Assembly (NCBI GenBank): GCA_028284775.1
Contig: JANQRB010000006.1
Coordinates: forward strand, 1 to 64,000
Length of the DNA: 64,000 bases
Reading direction: 5' to 3'
Source of the DNA: Candidatus Kapaibacterium sp.
GTDB lineage: Bacteria > Bacteroidota > Ignavibacteria > Kapaibacteriales > UBA7675
Shown one piece after another: positions 27,597 through 36,367 of the stretch; the first letter of the stretch is position 1; each line of letters opens with the position of its first letter. The notes under the pieces were generated by a model. That model did no database searches, had not been told where the DNA came from, and saw nothing but the letters and a program-made list of their open reading frames with translations. The position numbers and the translations under genes were made by a program.

Positions 27597-27986
27597 CTAG
27601 GCCTCGGCGGGCAAATCGCGGGCCTCGATAATGACCGTGGCGGTGGCGTAGCGATGCGTATGCGATAGGGATACATGAATGTGATGCGGGTTCCATCGTC
27701 GCGCAAGTTCCCCGTCGAGCAGCAGGTAGGGTTTGCCGTCAGCTTGGCGCGCGACGGCCACGTGCTGCCATTCGAATTGCCCGGTCCAGCCTGTGCCGAT
27801 GGCCTTGGAGAAAGCCTCTTTCGCAGCGAAGCGGACGGCATAGCGCTCGGCGACATTGGGGTGGGCATCGCAGTAGGCGCGTTCCGCAGCCGTAAAAATC
27901 TTGTTCAGGAACTGCGATCCATAACGCTCCATGGCATTCGCGATTCGGTCGACTTCGATGATGTCGGTTCCTATCCCGAGTATCAT
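27597..27986 (-). CDS. acpS: Holo-[acyl-carrier-protein] synthase
   Basis: A 129-residue enzyme transferring the 4'-phosphopantetheine of CoA to acyl carrier protein. ILGIGTDIIEVDRIANAM with the metal-binding Asp, RYAVRFAAKEAFSKAIGTG with the Glu and Lys, and VSLSHTHRYATATVI are the family motifs. The ATG at 27986 overlaps the stop region of the sirtuin gene by four bases, indicating translational coupling; the longer open frame is an artefact of that overlap. Confidence 0.93.
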   Translation of the reverse strand: MILGIGTDIIEVDRIANAMERYGSQFLNKIFTAAERAYCDAHPNVAERYAVRFAAKEAFSKAIGTGWTGQFEWQHVAVARQADGKPYLLLDGELARRWNPHHIHVSLSHTHRYATATVIIEARDLPAEA

Positions 27987-28738
27987 ACGCGGCTCTTCCT
28001 GAATTGGTCCAACTCCCGCAGCAGGCGCGGCAGCGCGATGCCGGCAGGTTCGCGAATCACCGAATGCACACGTCCCGAAATTACCGTTGGCTGGGGATTT
28101 ATCTCGACGACGTAGGCGAAGTTTTCCCGGGCTATCATAGGCAGTCCGGCGGCGGGCATCACTTCGGCGGAAGTGCCGATGCTCAGAAAAACCTGACAAT
28201 CCTGCGCCGCTATCTGAGCAGCGCGCAGGGTCTCGACAGGCAGCATTTCACCAAACCAAACGACCGCCGGCCGGACGAGGCCGCTGCAATCCCGGCAGCG
28301 CGGATTTTCCCTGAGCTCGGCCTTCTCATCGGCAAAGTGATAAACTGCCCTGCAATCCATGCAATAATTTTCCACCAGATTGCCGTGTAGCTCAAGCGCT
28401 GCGCTGCTGCCCGCGCGTTGGTGCAGGCGGTCGACATTCTGCGTGATCAGGGTGAACTTTTCGAATTGTTGTTCCATCGCGGCCAGCGCTTTGTGGCCCT
28501 CGTTCGGCTCTACGCCGCCTATGATGCCGCGCCGGTGCTGATACCACTCCCACACCAGCGCCGGGTTGCTCATAAAGCCCTCCATGCTGGCCAGCTCCGC
28601 AGGGTTGAACTTTTGCCAGAGGCCGTCTTGATCGCGAAAGGTGGCAACACCGCTCTCGGCGGAAATGCCCGCGCCGGTCAGGACAGCTACGTGGCGAGCG
28701 CTGCTCAGAGCTTGCAGGAATTCTTCGGAAAAGTTCAT
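27983..28738 (-). CDS. cobB: NAD-dependent protein deacylase, sirtuin (class III type)
   Basis: A 251-residue Sir2 family enzyme removing acyl groups from lysines with NAD. VLTGAGISAESGVATFRD is the NAD-binding motif, TQNVDRLHQRAGS holds the catalytic region and ELHGN the catalytic His. Zinc ligands are CMDC and CRDC. Tyr66 and Arg69 in WYQHRRG match the Y-x2-R pair that gives desuccinylase/demalonylase activity in CobB and SIRT5. GTSAEVMPAAGLP follows. It precedes acpS with a four-base overlap. Confidence 0.93.
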   Translation of the reverse strand: MNFSEEFLQALSSARHVAVLTGAGISAESGVATFRDQDGLWQKFNPAELASMEGFMSNPALVWEWYQHRRGIIGGVEPNEGHKALAAMEQQFEKFTLITQNVDRLHQRAGSSAALELHGNLVENYCMDCRAVYHFADEKAELRENPRCRDCSGLVRPAVVWFGEMLPVETLRAAQIAAQDCQVFLSIGTSAEVMPAAGLPMIARENFAYVVEINPQPTVISGRVHSVIREPAGIALPRLLRELDQFRKSRV

Positions 28739-28748
28739 CGCACTCGAC

Positions 28749-29003
28749 TCATTTTTTGTGGCACACGCCGCCGTCCGCCAGGATCAGCAAGTCGCCGTTG
28801 CAGGTGCCGCGATCAGTCAAGGTATCGCTGTCGCGGTATTCGAAATCCTGCGTTAAGTTATACACACCGAGGCGTTCTTCGTGGCTTGAATACAGGCCTA
28901 TCGAGTTAGCCATTACCGGCAAAAGCTGAAAAATCGGCAGCGAAGGCGCGGCGTTGAGGCGAAATATTTGACCGGAATACCCGCGGCAGACAAAGACTTC
29001 CAT
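28749..29003 (-). CDS. Small protein of unknown function upstream of cobB
   Basis: An 84-residue open frame ending ten bases before the cobB ATG on the same strand. I do not recognise the family. It reads as a beta-rich protein with three cysteines (residue 6 and two near the C-terminus: RGTCNGDLLILADGGVCHKK). Context supports it as the first gene of an operon with cobB and acpS, but there is no strong ribosome binding site, so it may not be translated. Confidence 0.4.
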   Translation of the reverse strand: MEVFVCRGYSGQIFRLNAAPSLPIFQLLPVMANSIGLYSSHEERLGVYNLTQDFEYRDSDTLTDRGTCNGDLLILADGGVCHKK

Positions 29004-29079
29004 TCTGATCCGATTCTGATTGTTCGTGCGCTGTATCTATGTTCTATGATGCGACATTACGAAAGAATCCGCAAATCGC

Positions 29080-30126
29080 CTAGCTTTCTTCCAGCAGGCG
29101 CCCTGTCAACAAGCGCAGTGCCGATTGCAATTCCTGTCGAGAGTCCTCGACGATCGAGGTGGCTTCGGAGCGCAATTCGCGCAGCCTGCCGTTTTCGATG
29201 GCGCAGAACTGTAAGGTCAGCAAGGCGCCGCCGGGATTGCGTTCCAAGGATCCGGTAATAAAATGGGTGACGGCAAAGGCCTGTAAAGTCTCGATTTCAA
29301 GTACTGTCGGCGGATGATAGTTTTCCGCCATGTGTAAATTATTGCGGGCGTAGGCGCTGTCGCGCGAGTCGATGTCATACACCACATAGCGAGGAAACTG
29401 CATGGCCTCGTCGATAATACTTAACACGGCATCATACGATACCACGACCTTTTCGCTGAAGAGCTTCCAACCCGGCAACAGGCTGTCGTTTCTGACAGCA
29501 ATACCTCCAACGACAAGCGGCTGCGCCGGCGCAATATCATAGGGAACTTCGGCGGCGGCGAATAAATCGGGCTTGCCTTCGGCATCCGCGAAAGCTCGCT
29601 GCAGGGCGCGCAGGAGGGCCGGGTCAAAGACAGGTTTATCGTTATCGACCTGACGATAACGAATCAGCGCCCAGCCGACGCCCTCGCTGCTCTCAGCGTA
29701 GTCCTCGCCGCTCTTGATCGTCAGGCCGACGCGCAGAACATTCTCGATGCGGCCGATCTGCAGGAACAGCAGGCCATCCACCGCCAGACGCTCGGCGATA
29801 AGCCTGGCCGTCGCCGGCTCCTCGTCTTCTTCCAGCAGCGCTACCAGCGAGTCCCGTCTTGCGAGTGTCACCAGCTCGTATGAATCCGCGAGTCCCGCGA
29901 CCAGGTTAAGCGCCGCGTCGACTTTGGACTGACTGGCGAAATCCGCATCCCGCTCAGCTTCAACGGCCGCGAGCATCAGACGAAGAGGGGCTGTGTTAAC
30001 TCCGTCCTGTCTGCCAAGACCATCCGGCCGGCCGCTACTGTCCGTGTGAGGTTTCGAACAGCCGGCAGTGCCAAGACAAACGAAGAGCCACAGCAGGGCG
30101 GCATTGATGAAAGTTTTCCGGTTCAC
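29080..30126 (-). CDS. Lipoprotein of unknown function downstream of the PolX-like gene
   Basis: A 348-residue predicted lipoprotein. I prefer the GTG at 30126, two bases past the upstream polX-like stop, because it gives a normal signal peptide (VNRKTFINAALLWLFVCLGTAGC) with lipobox TAGC; an ATG at 30168 would overlap polX by 38 bases. The sequence RLAVDGLLFLQIGRIENVLRVGL and the C-terminal LLTLQFCAIENGRLRE recall the CsgG/LpoB-like fold of envelope lipoproteins, but this is weak. A link to the upstream gene is suggested only by the tight spacing. Confidence 0.6.
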   Translation of the reverse strand: MNRKTFINAALLWLFVCLGTAGCSKPHTDSSGRPDGLGRQDGVNTAPLRLMLAAVEAERDADFASQSKVDAALNLVAGLADSYELVTLARRDSLVALLEEDEEPATARLIAERLAVDGLLFLQIGRIENVLRVGLTIKSGEDYAESSEGVGWALIRYRQVDNDKPVFDPALLRALQRAFADAEGKPDLFAAAEVPYDIAPAQPLVVGGIAVRNDSLLPGWKLFSEKVVVSYDAVLSIIDEAMQFPRYVVYDIDSRDSAYARNNLHMAENYHPPTVLEIETLQAFAVTHFITGSLERNPGGALLTLQFCAIENGRLRELRSEATSIVEDSRQELQSALRLLTGRLLEES

Positions 30127-30130
30127 TGTC

Positions 30131-31831
30131 TCAGCCACCGACGAATTGCAAAAAGCGATCCAGCTCATAAGTGTTAATCACGTCGTCTTTACTTAACATT
30201 CCCTTGCGAGCGATCATGAGGCCATAATCCACAAAGCGCAGATTCTCTTTGCGGTGCGCATCCGGGTTAACGGCAAACTTGATGCCCAGCTCGCGTCCGC
30301 GCTGCACAAAAGGCCATGCGAGGTCGAGGCGGTAGGGGTTTGCGTTAATCTCAATCACTTTTGCGTGGTCGGCGGCCGCTTCCAGAATCTTGTCAATGGC
30401 CAGGGGGTAGGCTTTGCGAGCCAACAGCAGTCGGCCGGTGGGATGTCCCAAAATGGTGGTGTAAGGATTTTGTATGGCTTTCAGGATGCGGTTCGTCATT
30501 GCTTCTTCCGTCATCGAAAACACCGAATGAACCGAGGCGACGACGATGTCGAAGCTCGCCAGTATTTCATCCGGATAGTCCAGATCGCCGTTGGGCAAAA
30601 TATCGGACTCGATGCCTTTCAAAATGCGAATGCCGAGATCTTCGCTGTTAAGCGCATCGATTTCTGCGTGTTGCTGCTCCAGGCGTTCGATTTGCAGGCC
30701 GTTGGCATAAAATGCAGAGCGGCTGTGATCGCAGAAGGCGATATAGCTATAGCCCATCGCTTTGGTCGCCAGAGCCATATCGCGCAGGCTGTCGCGTCCG
30801 TCGCTCCAGGTACTGTGAATATGCAGCATGCCGCGCATATCCTGCGGCCCAACGAGGTCGGGTAGTGCAGCGCCGGCCGCTGTGCGTAATATGGCCGGGC
30901 TCTCACGCAGTTCCACCGGCACGAGAGGCAGATCTGCCAGACCATACAGTTCTTCTTCGCTGTCGACTGTTAGTGCGCGGCCCTCGCGTTCCAGTCCGTC
31001 TTCACCGGCTGCGATGTCCCGTTGCTTTAACAAATCGACGAAGGCCGCCTGGTACTCGTCGGCAGCACTTGACTGATGGAGTCGCCAGGCAAAATCGGCC
31101 GGGCGGCACAACTCGACCCTTAGCGGAATGCCGTATCCCGTTGTGCCGGTCAAATAGCCGTCCTCGTCCTGCGGCGATTCGGACAGGAGTTCCGCGAGAG
31201 CGGTCCGCAATTCTTCGCGATCCGAACACACTACAAGCAGATCAATGCTTTTAATGGTTTCGGCAACCCGTCGCAGCAGACCTGAGATGGCGGCACGCTT
31301 AACACAGGGCAGGGTTGTGATCCGGTCGAGGATTTCCTGCGCATCTTCCACGGCCCGGTCCAGGTGAAATGCTTCTTTACCGGCATTCCATTCGTCGATT
31401 GCGTCCAGAATTTTCGCCTGTGTCTTAGCGCCGAAGCCTTTCAGATCAACAAGGCGGTTTTCGCGGCAGGCGTACTCCAGCTCGCCGACGCTCTTGACGT
31501 CGAGCTCCTTGTATACGGTCAGCACTTTCTTGGCGCCGACGCCTTTCAGGGTCGTCATCTCAAGCAGGCCGGGGTCGACATTCTCTTTCGCTTCTTCATA
31601 GCCGGCAATACGGCCGCTGGCGATATATTCTTTGATCAGTTCCTGAATGCCCTTTCCGATGCCGGGCAATTCCGCCAACGTACCGTCGCGAACAGCCGCG
31701 GGCAGGTCGGCGCGGCTGCGCTCCAGCGTACGGGCCGCATTGACGTAGGCGCGGATCTTGAAAGCATTTTGTTCCAGTAATTCCATCAGAACGGCGTATT
31801 CCTTCAGGATTCGCGCCAGCTCTTCATTCAT
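30131..31831 (-). CDS. PolX-like protein with intact PHP domain and degenerate polymerase site
   Basis: A 566-residue protein with the bacterial PolX layout: helix-hairpin-helix regions (AELPGIGKGIQELIKEYIA, TLKGVGAKKVLTVY, LVDLKGFGAKTQAKI; about residues 1-140), a nucleotidyltransferase-like domain (about 145-310) and a C-terminal PHP domain (about 325-566). The PHP metal motifs look complete: LHIHSTWSDG, FCDHS, KGIESD, ASVHS, GHPTGR, EINANP and NPDAH, as needed for 3'-5' exonuclease or phosphoesterase activity. The polymerase motif is altered: SGLLRRVAETIKSID lacks the Ser of GS and the first Asp, and the third Asp is Glu (LRVEL). It may be a repair nuclease rather than a polymerase. Confidence 0.85.
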   Translation of the reverse strand: MNEELARILKEYAVLMELLEQNAFKIRAYVNAARTLERSRADLPAAVRDGTLAELPGIGKGIQELIKEYIASGRIAGYEEAKENVDPGLLEMTTLKGVGAKKVLTVYKELDVKSVGELEYACRENRLVDLKGFGAKTQAKILDAIDEWNAGKEAFHLDRAVEDAQEILDRITTLPCVKRAAISGLLRRVAETIKSIDLLVVCSDREELRTALAELLSESPQDEDGYLTGTTGYGIPLRVELCRPADFAWRLHQSSAADEYQAAFVDLLKQRDIAAGEDGLEREGRALTVDSEEELYGLADLPLVPVELRESPAILRTAAGAALPDLVGPQDMRGMLHIHSTWSDGRDSLRDMALATKAMGYSYIAFCDHSRSAFYANGLQIERLEQQHAEIDALNSEDLGIRILKGIESDILPNGDLDYPDEILASFDIVVASVHSVFSMTEEAMTNRILKAIQNPYTTILGHPTGRLLLARKAYPLAIDKILEAAADHAKVIEINANPYRLDLAWPFVQRGRELGIKFAVNPDAHRKENLRFVDYGLMIARKGMLSKDDVINTYELDRFLQFVGG

Positions 31832-32077
31832 ACGGTCAGTCCCCGGTGAATTAAGGTTTTGTCTGCCGCAAATTATTACTTTCGGCAGAGACGCCAAAAA
31901 AGAGCGGCAGAATGAAGAAGAGGCAGGCCAGTCGGGATTATGAGATAAACGGCGCTCTGCCCTGCGGCAGCGCCGCCCCGGTCGGCGCCGGCATCAGTCC
32001 ACGCTCGGATGAGGCCGTTGTGATCGATGCCGGGAAACATTTGCCAGGCTTGGCCGTAGCGCGTAACTTCACAATCC

Positions 32078-33220
32078 ATGAAACACAATGTCAATCTGTC
32101 GATCCTTGCCGACTGTATGCCCTATTTCGGACTAATGGTACTGATGCTGCTGGGAGGGAATCTCCTGATTTCCGCTTGTGCGCCGGATCATACGGAAGCT
32201 CATGAAGCTAAAGGCGGCGCTCTGCATGCCGACGAGCAATCTTTGATGCCGCTTTCGGGCGTCACGATTGCCGACGACTTTCCCGACTATACCTCAGCCG
32301 AGTGCATGCGTCTCTGCGATTCCCTTTACGCCGATGGCGTCCGCTGGGTTGCCGTCACGCCCTGTGGCGTTATGCGCAGCGTCCATTCCACCGAGGTCAT
32401 CTGGACCAACTGGAGCCGCCGCGATTACCGCAAAGCCATTAGGATGATTCGCGCTCGCGGCCTTAAAGTACTGCTGAAGCCTTATATCTGGAGCAATGAG
32501 TTTTACACCAAGCAATACTGGACGGGCGATGTTGAACTCCCGAGCGCCGAAGCACGGGCGCGATGGTTCCGTTCGTACACGGATTTTATGCTGGATAATG
32601 CCCGCTTTGCGCAGGAGGGCGGCGCGGAAGCGCTCTGTATCGGACTCGAACTGCCCAAGATGAGCCCCTTCGAAACGGAATGGCGGGCGCTGATTGCCGA
32701 GCTGCGCCCGGTCTACAAGGGATTGCTCACCTATGCCTCGCATGGACACGAAGAAGCCGCCAATATCAGGTTCTGGGACGATCTTGATTTTATCGGCGTC
32801 AATGTCTATCCCTCGCTCTCGGAGTCGCACAAACCCAGTGATGAAGAGCTGCGTGCCGGCTGGGAACCGTTTCTCCGTCAGTATGCCGAGCTCTATGAAC
32901 GCAACGGAAAGAAAATTGTCTTCACCGAAACGGGATTTCGTTCGGTGGTGGCCGCAACTTACAAGCCCTGGGAATGGCCGGAACATACCGAGCGACCCGC
33001 CAATCTCGAGCAACAGGAGCAGGCCTATCGTATTCTCGCCGAACAAACCTATCAGCAACCCTGGTTCGCCGGGCTTTTCTGGTGGAAAGTTTATACCAAC
33101 ATGAATGCCGGCGGCGCGGGCAACAGCGACTTTACGCCGCAGAACAAACCGGCCTATCGCCAGATGGTCGACGATTTTCAAGTTCTCAACGAGCGTTTCG
33201 GCAGCGGCAGGCTCGACTAG
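32078..33220 (+). CDS. TIM-barrel glycoside hydrolase lipoprotein (GH113-like)
   Basis: A 380-residue predicted lipoprotein with lipobox LISAC at residues 30-34. The mature part is a single TIM barrel: GVRWVAVTPCGVM, RMIRARGLKVLLKPYIW, CIGLELPKMSP with the likely acid/base Glu, FIGVNVYPSLS and KIVFTETGFRS with the likely nucleophile Glu, then WFAGLFWWKVYT. This arrangement is that of GH113 beta-mannanase-type glycosidases and related GH5-clan proteins. Substrate cannot be deduced. The lipid anchor places it in the envelope, probably for glycan trimming or uptake. Confidence 0.75.
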   Translation: MKHNVNLSILADCMPYFGLMVLMLLGGNLLISACAPDHTEAHEAKGGALHADEQSLMPLSGVTIADDFPDYTSAECMRLCDSLYADGVRWVAVTPCGVMRSVHSTEVIWTNWSRRDYRKAIRMIRARGLKVLLKPYIWSNEFYTKQYWTGDVELPSAEARARWFRSYTDFMLDNARFAQEGGAEALCIGLELPKMSPFETEWRALIAELRPVYKGLLTYASHGHEEAANIRFWDDLDFIGVNVYPSLSESHKPSDEELRAGWEPFLRQYAELYERNGKKIVFTETGFRSVVAATYKPWEWPEHTERPANLEQQEQAYRILAEQTYQQPWFAGLFWWKVYTNMNAGGAGNSDFTPQNKPAYRQMVDDFQVLNERFGSGRLD

Positions 33221-33300
33221 AACCGGCCGAGGTTTGTTCCTTCCGCCATGTCAGCGTAGTTTTGTCCGAACTGTACCGGTCTGAATAAAGCGAGGCTGCC

Positions 33301-34146
33301 ATGATCAATTCTCTGCACGATCAAAGTGTTGCTCGTCTGGTGGAAATCGCCTTGCGTGAGGACGTGCAATCGGGCGATATCACCTCGGAAGCGACCATAG
33401 CGCCCGACGCCCGGTCCCAGGCGCGGCTCATTGTCAAACAGGACGGTGTTATTTGCGGACTCCCGATTGCGCGGCTGGTGTTTCGTTCGCTCAACCCGGG
33501 CATCGAGTGGAATGAACGGGTCGGCGAAGGCGAACATGTCACCGTCGGGACGGTCGCAGCCGAAGTGGAGGGGCCATCGATCGATCTGCTGACCGGCGAG
33601 CGCAGCGCACTGAATTTTCTGCAGCGGATGAGCGGCGTCGCGACGCTGACGCGTCGATATGTCGACGCAGTGGCCGGAAGCGGAGCAAAGGTATTGGATA
33701 CCCGCAAGACCATCCCCGGCTGGCGATTGCTGGATAAGTATGCCGTACGCACGGGCGGCGGGCATAACCACCGGCTCGGATTGTCGGATATGGTGCTGAT
33801 CAAGGACAATCATATCGTCGCGGCCGGCGGCATCAGTCAGGCTGTCGAGCGCTGCCTCGCCTCCCTTCGCGGACGACCGATTCCCATCGAGGTGGAAACG
33901 CAGAATCTGGACGATGTACGCGAGGCACTGGCCTGTCATGGCGTTCAGCGCATTATGTTCGACAACTTCACACCTGAGCTCATGCGCCGGGCTGTCGCCG
34001 CGGTCAATCACCAGTGCGAGACCGAAGCCTCCGGCAATATCACGCTGGAGACAATTGCCGCCTATGCGGCAACGGGAGTTGATTTCATCTCCACCGGGGC
34101 TATCACGCACTCGGCGCCGGCCCTGGATATTTCAATGAAGTTTTGA
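33301..34146 (+). CDS. nadC: Nicotinate-nucleotide pyrophosphorylase (carboxylating)
   Basis: A 281-residue enzyme of de novo NAD synthesis that turns quinolinate and PRPP into nicotinate mononucleotide. ALREDVQSGDITSEAT is the N-terminal signature; ERSALNFLQRMSGVAT, LDTRKTIPGWRLLDKYAVRTGGGHNHR and LIKDNHI hold the substrate-binding Arg/Lys/His residues. FISTGAITHSAPALDISM closes the barrel. GAGG lies six bases before the ATG. Other NAD genes (nadA, nadB) are not in the window. Confidence 0.96.
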   Translation: MINSLHDQSVARLVEIALREDVQSGDITSEATIAPDARSQARLIVKQDGVICGLPIARLVFRSLNPGIEWNERVGEGEHVTVGTVAAEVEGPSIDLLTGERSALNFLQRMSGVATLTRRYVDAVAGSGAKVLDTRKTIPGWRLLDKYAVRTGGGHNHRLGLSDMVLIKDNHIVAAGGISQAVERCLASLRGRPIPIEVETQNLDDVREALACHGVQRIMFDNFTPELMRRAVAAVNHQCETEASGNITLETIAAYAATGVDFISTGAITHSAPALDISMKF

Positions 34147-34156
34147 CTGAGGAAGA

Positions 34157-34750
34157 ATGTCGAACTCTTCGCTGCAGCTCAGCGGTATCCACAAAAGCTT
34201 TCTGCTGATTGCCGTTCTCGGCGCCATTATCTGGCTCGGCGGGTCCGTGCTGCGCGCCGCCATTGCTTTTGACCTGATGATTCCCGGAACGCTGGACTTC
34301 AGTCCCGGTGTCGATGCCGCCGCCATCCGCCAATCGATCCGACTGTTCGCCATGACGGGCTTTTACACAATGAGCGGCTACATTGCGGCCTTTTTAGGTT
34401 TTAGCGTCGTCTTTGCCGCGCTGCGCCGGCACTGGAAGAGGCGGGGCTGGCTCGTGGCTGCAGCATTCCTCTTTTACCTCTATGCACCGGTGGAAGTGTG
34501 GCAGATGTATTTTGACGGAAAACTACTTCAGCTCACCACAGATGCCGCCCTCAGCTTTTCGCTGAGCGACGCGCAAGATCTTTTGCTCAGGCGGCTTACG
34601 CTTCAGGAGAATCTGCAGGGGCTTTCGCTTCTTGCCATCCTGGCCTATTTTACTTCGGTCCTTTTCCTTGTCTTCCGACCCTTGGAGAAAGGCCACAAGG
34701 GCGATCCTGCGAAGATTGCGCAGAACGTCAGCAGGGAATCGGACGATTAA
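34157..34750 (+). CDS. Integral membrane protein of unknown function
   Basis: A 197-residue protein with about four transmembrane helices: SFLLIAVLGAIIWLGGSVLRA, GYIAAFLGFSVVFAAL, GWLVAAAFLFYLYAPVEV and GLSLLAILAYFTSVLFLVF, with a soluble stretch of about 50 residues between helices 3 and 4. GAGG precedes the ATG by four bases, and the gene begins ten bases after nadC, so co-transcription is likely. I do not recognise the family. Confidence 0.6.
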   Translation: MSNSSLQLSGIHKSFLLIAVLGAIIWLGGSVLRAAIAFDLMIPGTLDFSPGVDAAAIRQSIRLFAMTGFYTMSGYIAAFLGFSVVFAALRRHWKRRGWLVAAAFLFYLYAPVEVWQMYFDGKLLQLTTDAALSFSLSDAQDLLLRRLTLQENLQGLSLLAILAYFTSVLFLVFRPLEKGHKGDPAKIAQNVSRESDD

Positions 34751-34870
34751 TTGTACGATCCGGAATGGCTGATCCGCTAGCCTGGGTTGAAGGGCCTGGC
34801 AGAGAGCATTTGTGCTAATAGCCAAGTGCCGGGGCAGCCGCAGGCTTTCAGTGCAGAGCGATGCCGCGAT

Positions 34871-36259
34871 CTAACGCAGCAGCAGCATCGATGCCGTATA
34901 AATTTCGGCGTCAAGCTCGATGCGCCAGAAGTACACACCGCTCGCCAAGGAAGCCGTTTGAAGATCCTGACGATATTCACCCGCGAACTGCCGTCCCTGA
35001 TCGAAGCTCGCAATCGACAGACCGGCTTCCGTACACAGACTAATGCGTACATTCGCCGGACGAGTCAGCCGGTAGTGCAGCGTTGCCTTGTCACGCGCGG
35101 GATTCGGCAGACTGTAAAAAGGCGGAGCTGCGTCGGCAGAAGCATTGCGCGAAACCAGGCCAGTCGTTGCGGGCAGCTCGAGAAAGTCCGCGATGCCGCG
35201 CAGAATCGCTTCGGCCGTGCGACGGTATTCGCCGGCATCGTCACAGTTCATGTCTTCGTATGTCAGCGCCATGACATCGGAACCGAAATTAAACCAGAAC
35301 CAGCTTTCGGGAAAATGGGTCGGTGTGTTGTTCACCCAGGTTACGCTGAAGTCCCAGGCTTCGATGCCATCGGGAAAGTTTCTGCGGACGCCGCTGATAA
35401 AGCGCTGTTGGCGATCGGCGAATTCCGCTGAAGTACCGCTGGGGTCATGAAAGACAAAATAGCGCCGGCAGCGAAAGGCGGAGTGCATATTGAGCGCCAG
35501 TCGAATCGGATTCGCCGAGGCCATCAATTCTTCAAAATGTTGTTTAAGAGCCGCTGCCTCGGGCTGCATCGGATTTTTGTCCCACTCGCGCTCCAGGTCG
35601 ATATCGTTGGCATTGTGGCGCGGGAGATCCAGCTCGACGCCATCGGGATTGAGCATCGGTACGATGTGTACGACTGCGCTGCGGCGGATCATGCGCGCCA
35701 GGTCGCTGTCTTCGAGCAGGATCTGAATCATCTGTTCCGTCACACGCCATGCCTGAAACTCCCCCGGATGGGTCCGCGCATGGATAGTGATCGTCTGCCG
35801 CTGCTCGATACCCGGTCTTCCTGACGTCAGGCGCAAGAGCCAGATCGCCCGATTCTGAACGCTCCGGCCGATCGAGTCCACCGTCGCGTAGGGCGAGTTT
35901 TTCCAGCCATCGAGATCGTGCAGCAAGTCGGCATAATTATAGCCCCAACCGGCCCCGAGAATTTCCAGCTGCTGCAGGGCGTAATCGTTGAATGCCGCAC
36001 TGCAGCAGGCATCGACCGCCCCATGACCCTTTGTGCCGGCGGGCAGCAAACAGTCGGGAAGCTCAGCCGGGACAATCATATTTCCCGAGGCCGCAACTGC
36101 CGCTTGCCAGGCGCTATTATTGGCGTGCCCCGATCGCTCGTGTCCGAAGGGCGCACAGCTGCAGTCCGCAGTGACAGTTACGTAGGAAAACAGGAACAGT
36201 AGGGCTGCGAGCAGATTTGCGCTGGCTAATCGAAGCGGGGGGCGGTGGCGGTAGATCAT
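34871..36259 (-). CDS. Secreted M14 zinc carboxypeptidase with T9SS sorting domain
   Basis: A 462-residue exported peptidase. GGAAGG lies just before the ATG at 36259 and the signal peptide core is ANLLAALLFLFSYVTVTA. In the M14 domain (about 80-375) ARTHPGEFQAW holds zinc ligands His and Glu, LNPDGVELDLPRHNAN the substrate-binding Arg/Asn region, NMHSAFRCR the third zinc ligand His, and LTYEDMN the catalytic Glu. The last 80 residues (SLPNPARDKATLHYRL, GLSIASFDQG, SGVYFWRIEL, YTASMLLLR) form a T9SS type A sorting domain, so it is exported to the surface. Several Cys near the N-terminus may form disulfides. Confidence 0.85.
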   Translation of the reverse strand: MIYRHRPPLRLASANLLAALLFLFSYVTVTADCSCAPFGHERSGHANNSAWQAAVAASGNMIVPAELPDCLLPAGTKGHGAVDACCSAAFNDYALQQLEILGAGWGYNYADLLHDLDGWKNSPYATVDSIGRSVQNRAIWLLRLTSGRPGIEQRQTITIHARTHPGEFQAWRVTEQMIQILLEDSDLARMIRRSAVVHIVPMLNPDGVELDLPRHNANDIDLEREWDKNPMQPEAAALKQHFEELMASANPIRLALNMHSAFRCRRYFVFHDPSGTSAEFADRQQRFISGVRRNFPDGIEAWDFSVTWVNNTPTHFPESWFWFNFGSDVMALTYEDMNCDDAGEYRRTAEAILRGIADFLELPATTGLVSRNASADAAPPFYSLPNPARDKATLHYRLTRPANVRISLCTEAGLSIASFDQGRQFAGEYRQDLQTASLASGVYFWRIELDAEIYTASMLLLR

Positions 36260-36292
36260 AATCCTTCCAGGAACAGTAAAGAGAATTGCTGC

Positions 36293-36329
36293 AAAAAAGC
36301 CGCCACACACAAGGGTATGCAACGGCTTT
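36293..36329 (-). terminator. Terminator between two minus-strand genes
   Basis: On the minus strand AAAGCCG and CGGCTTT arms are followed by TTTTTT. It ends the transcript of the lipoprotein gene at 36368-36916. Confidence 0.7.
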
Positions 36330-36367
36330 GTTCAGGGCTGGGACCGCTGATTTACTGGCTGTTTAGC

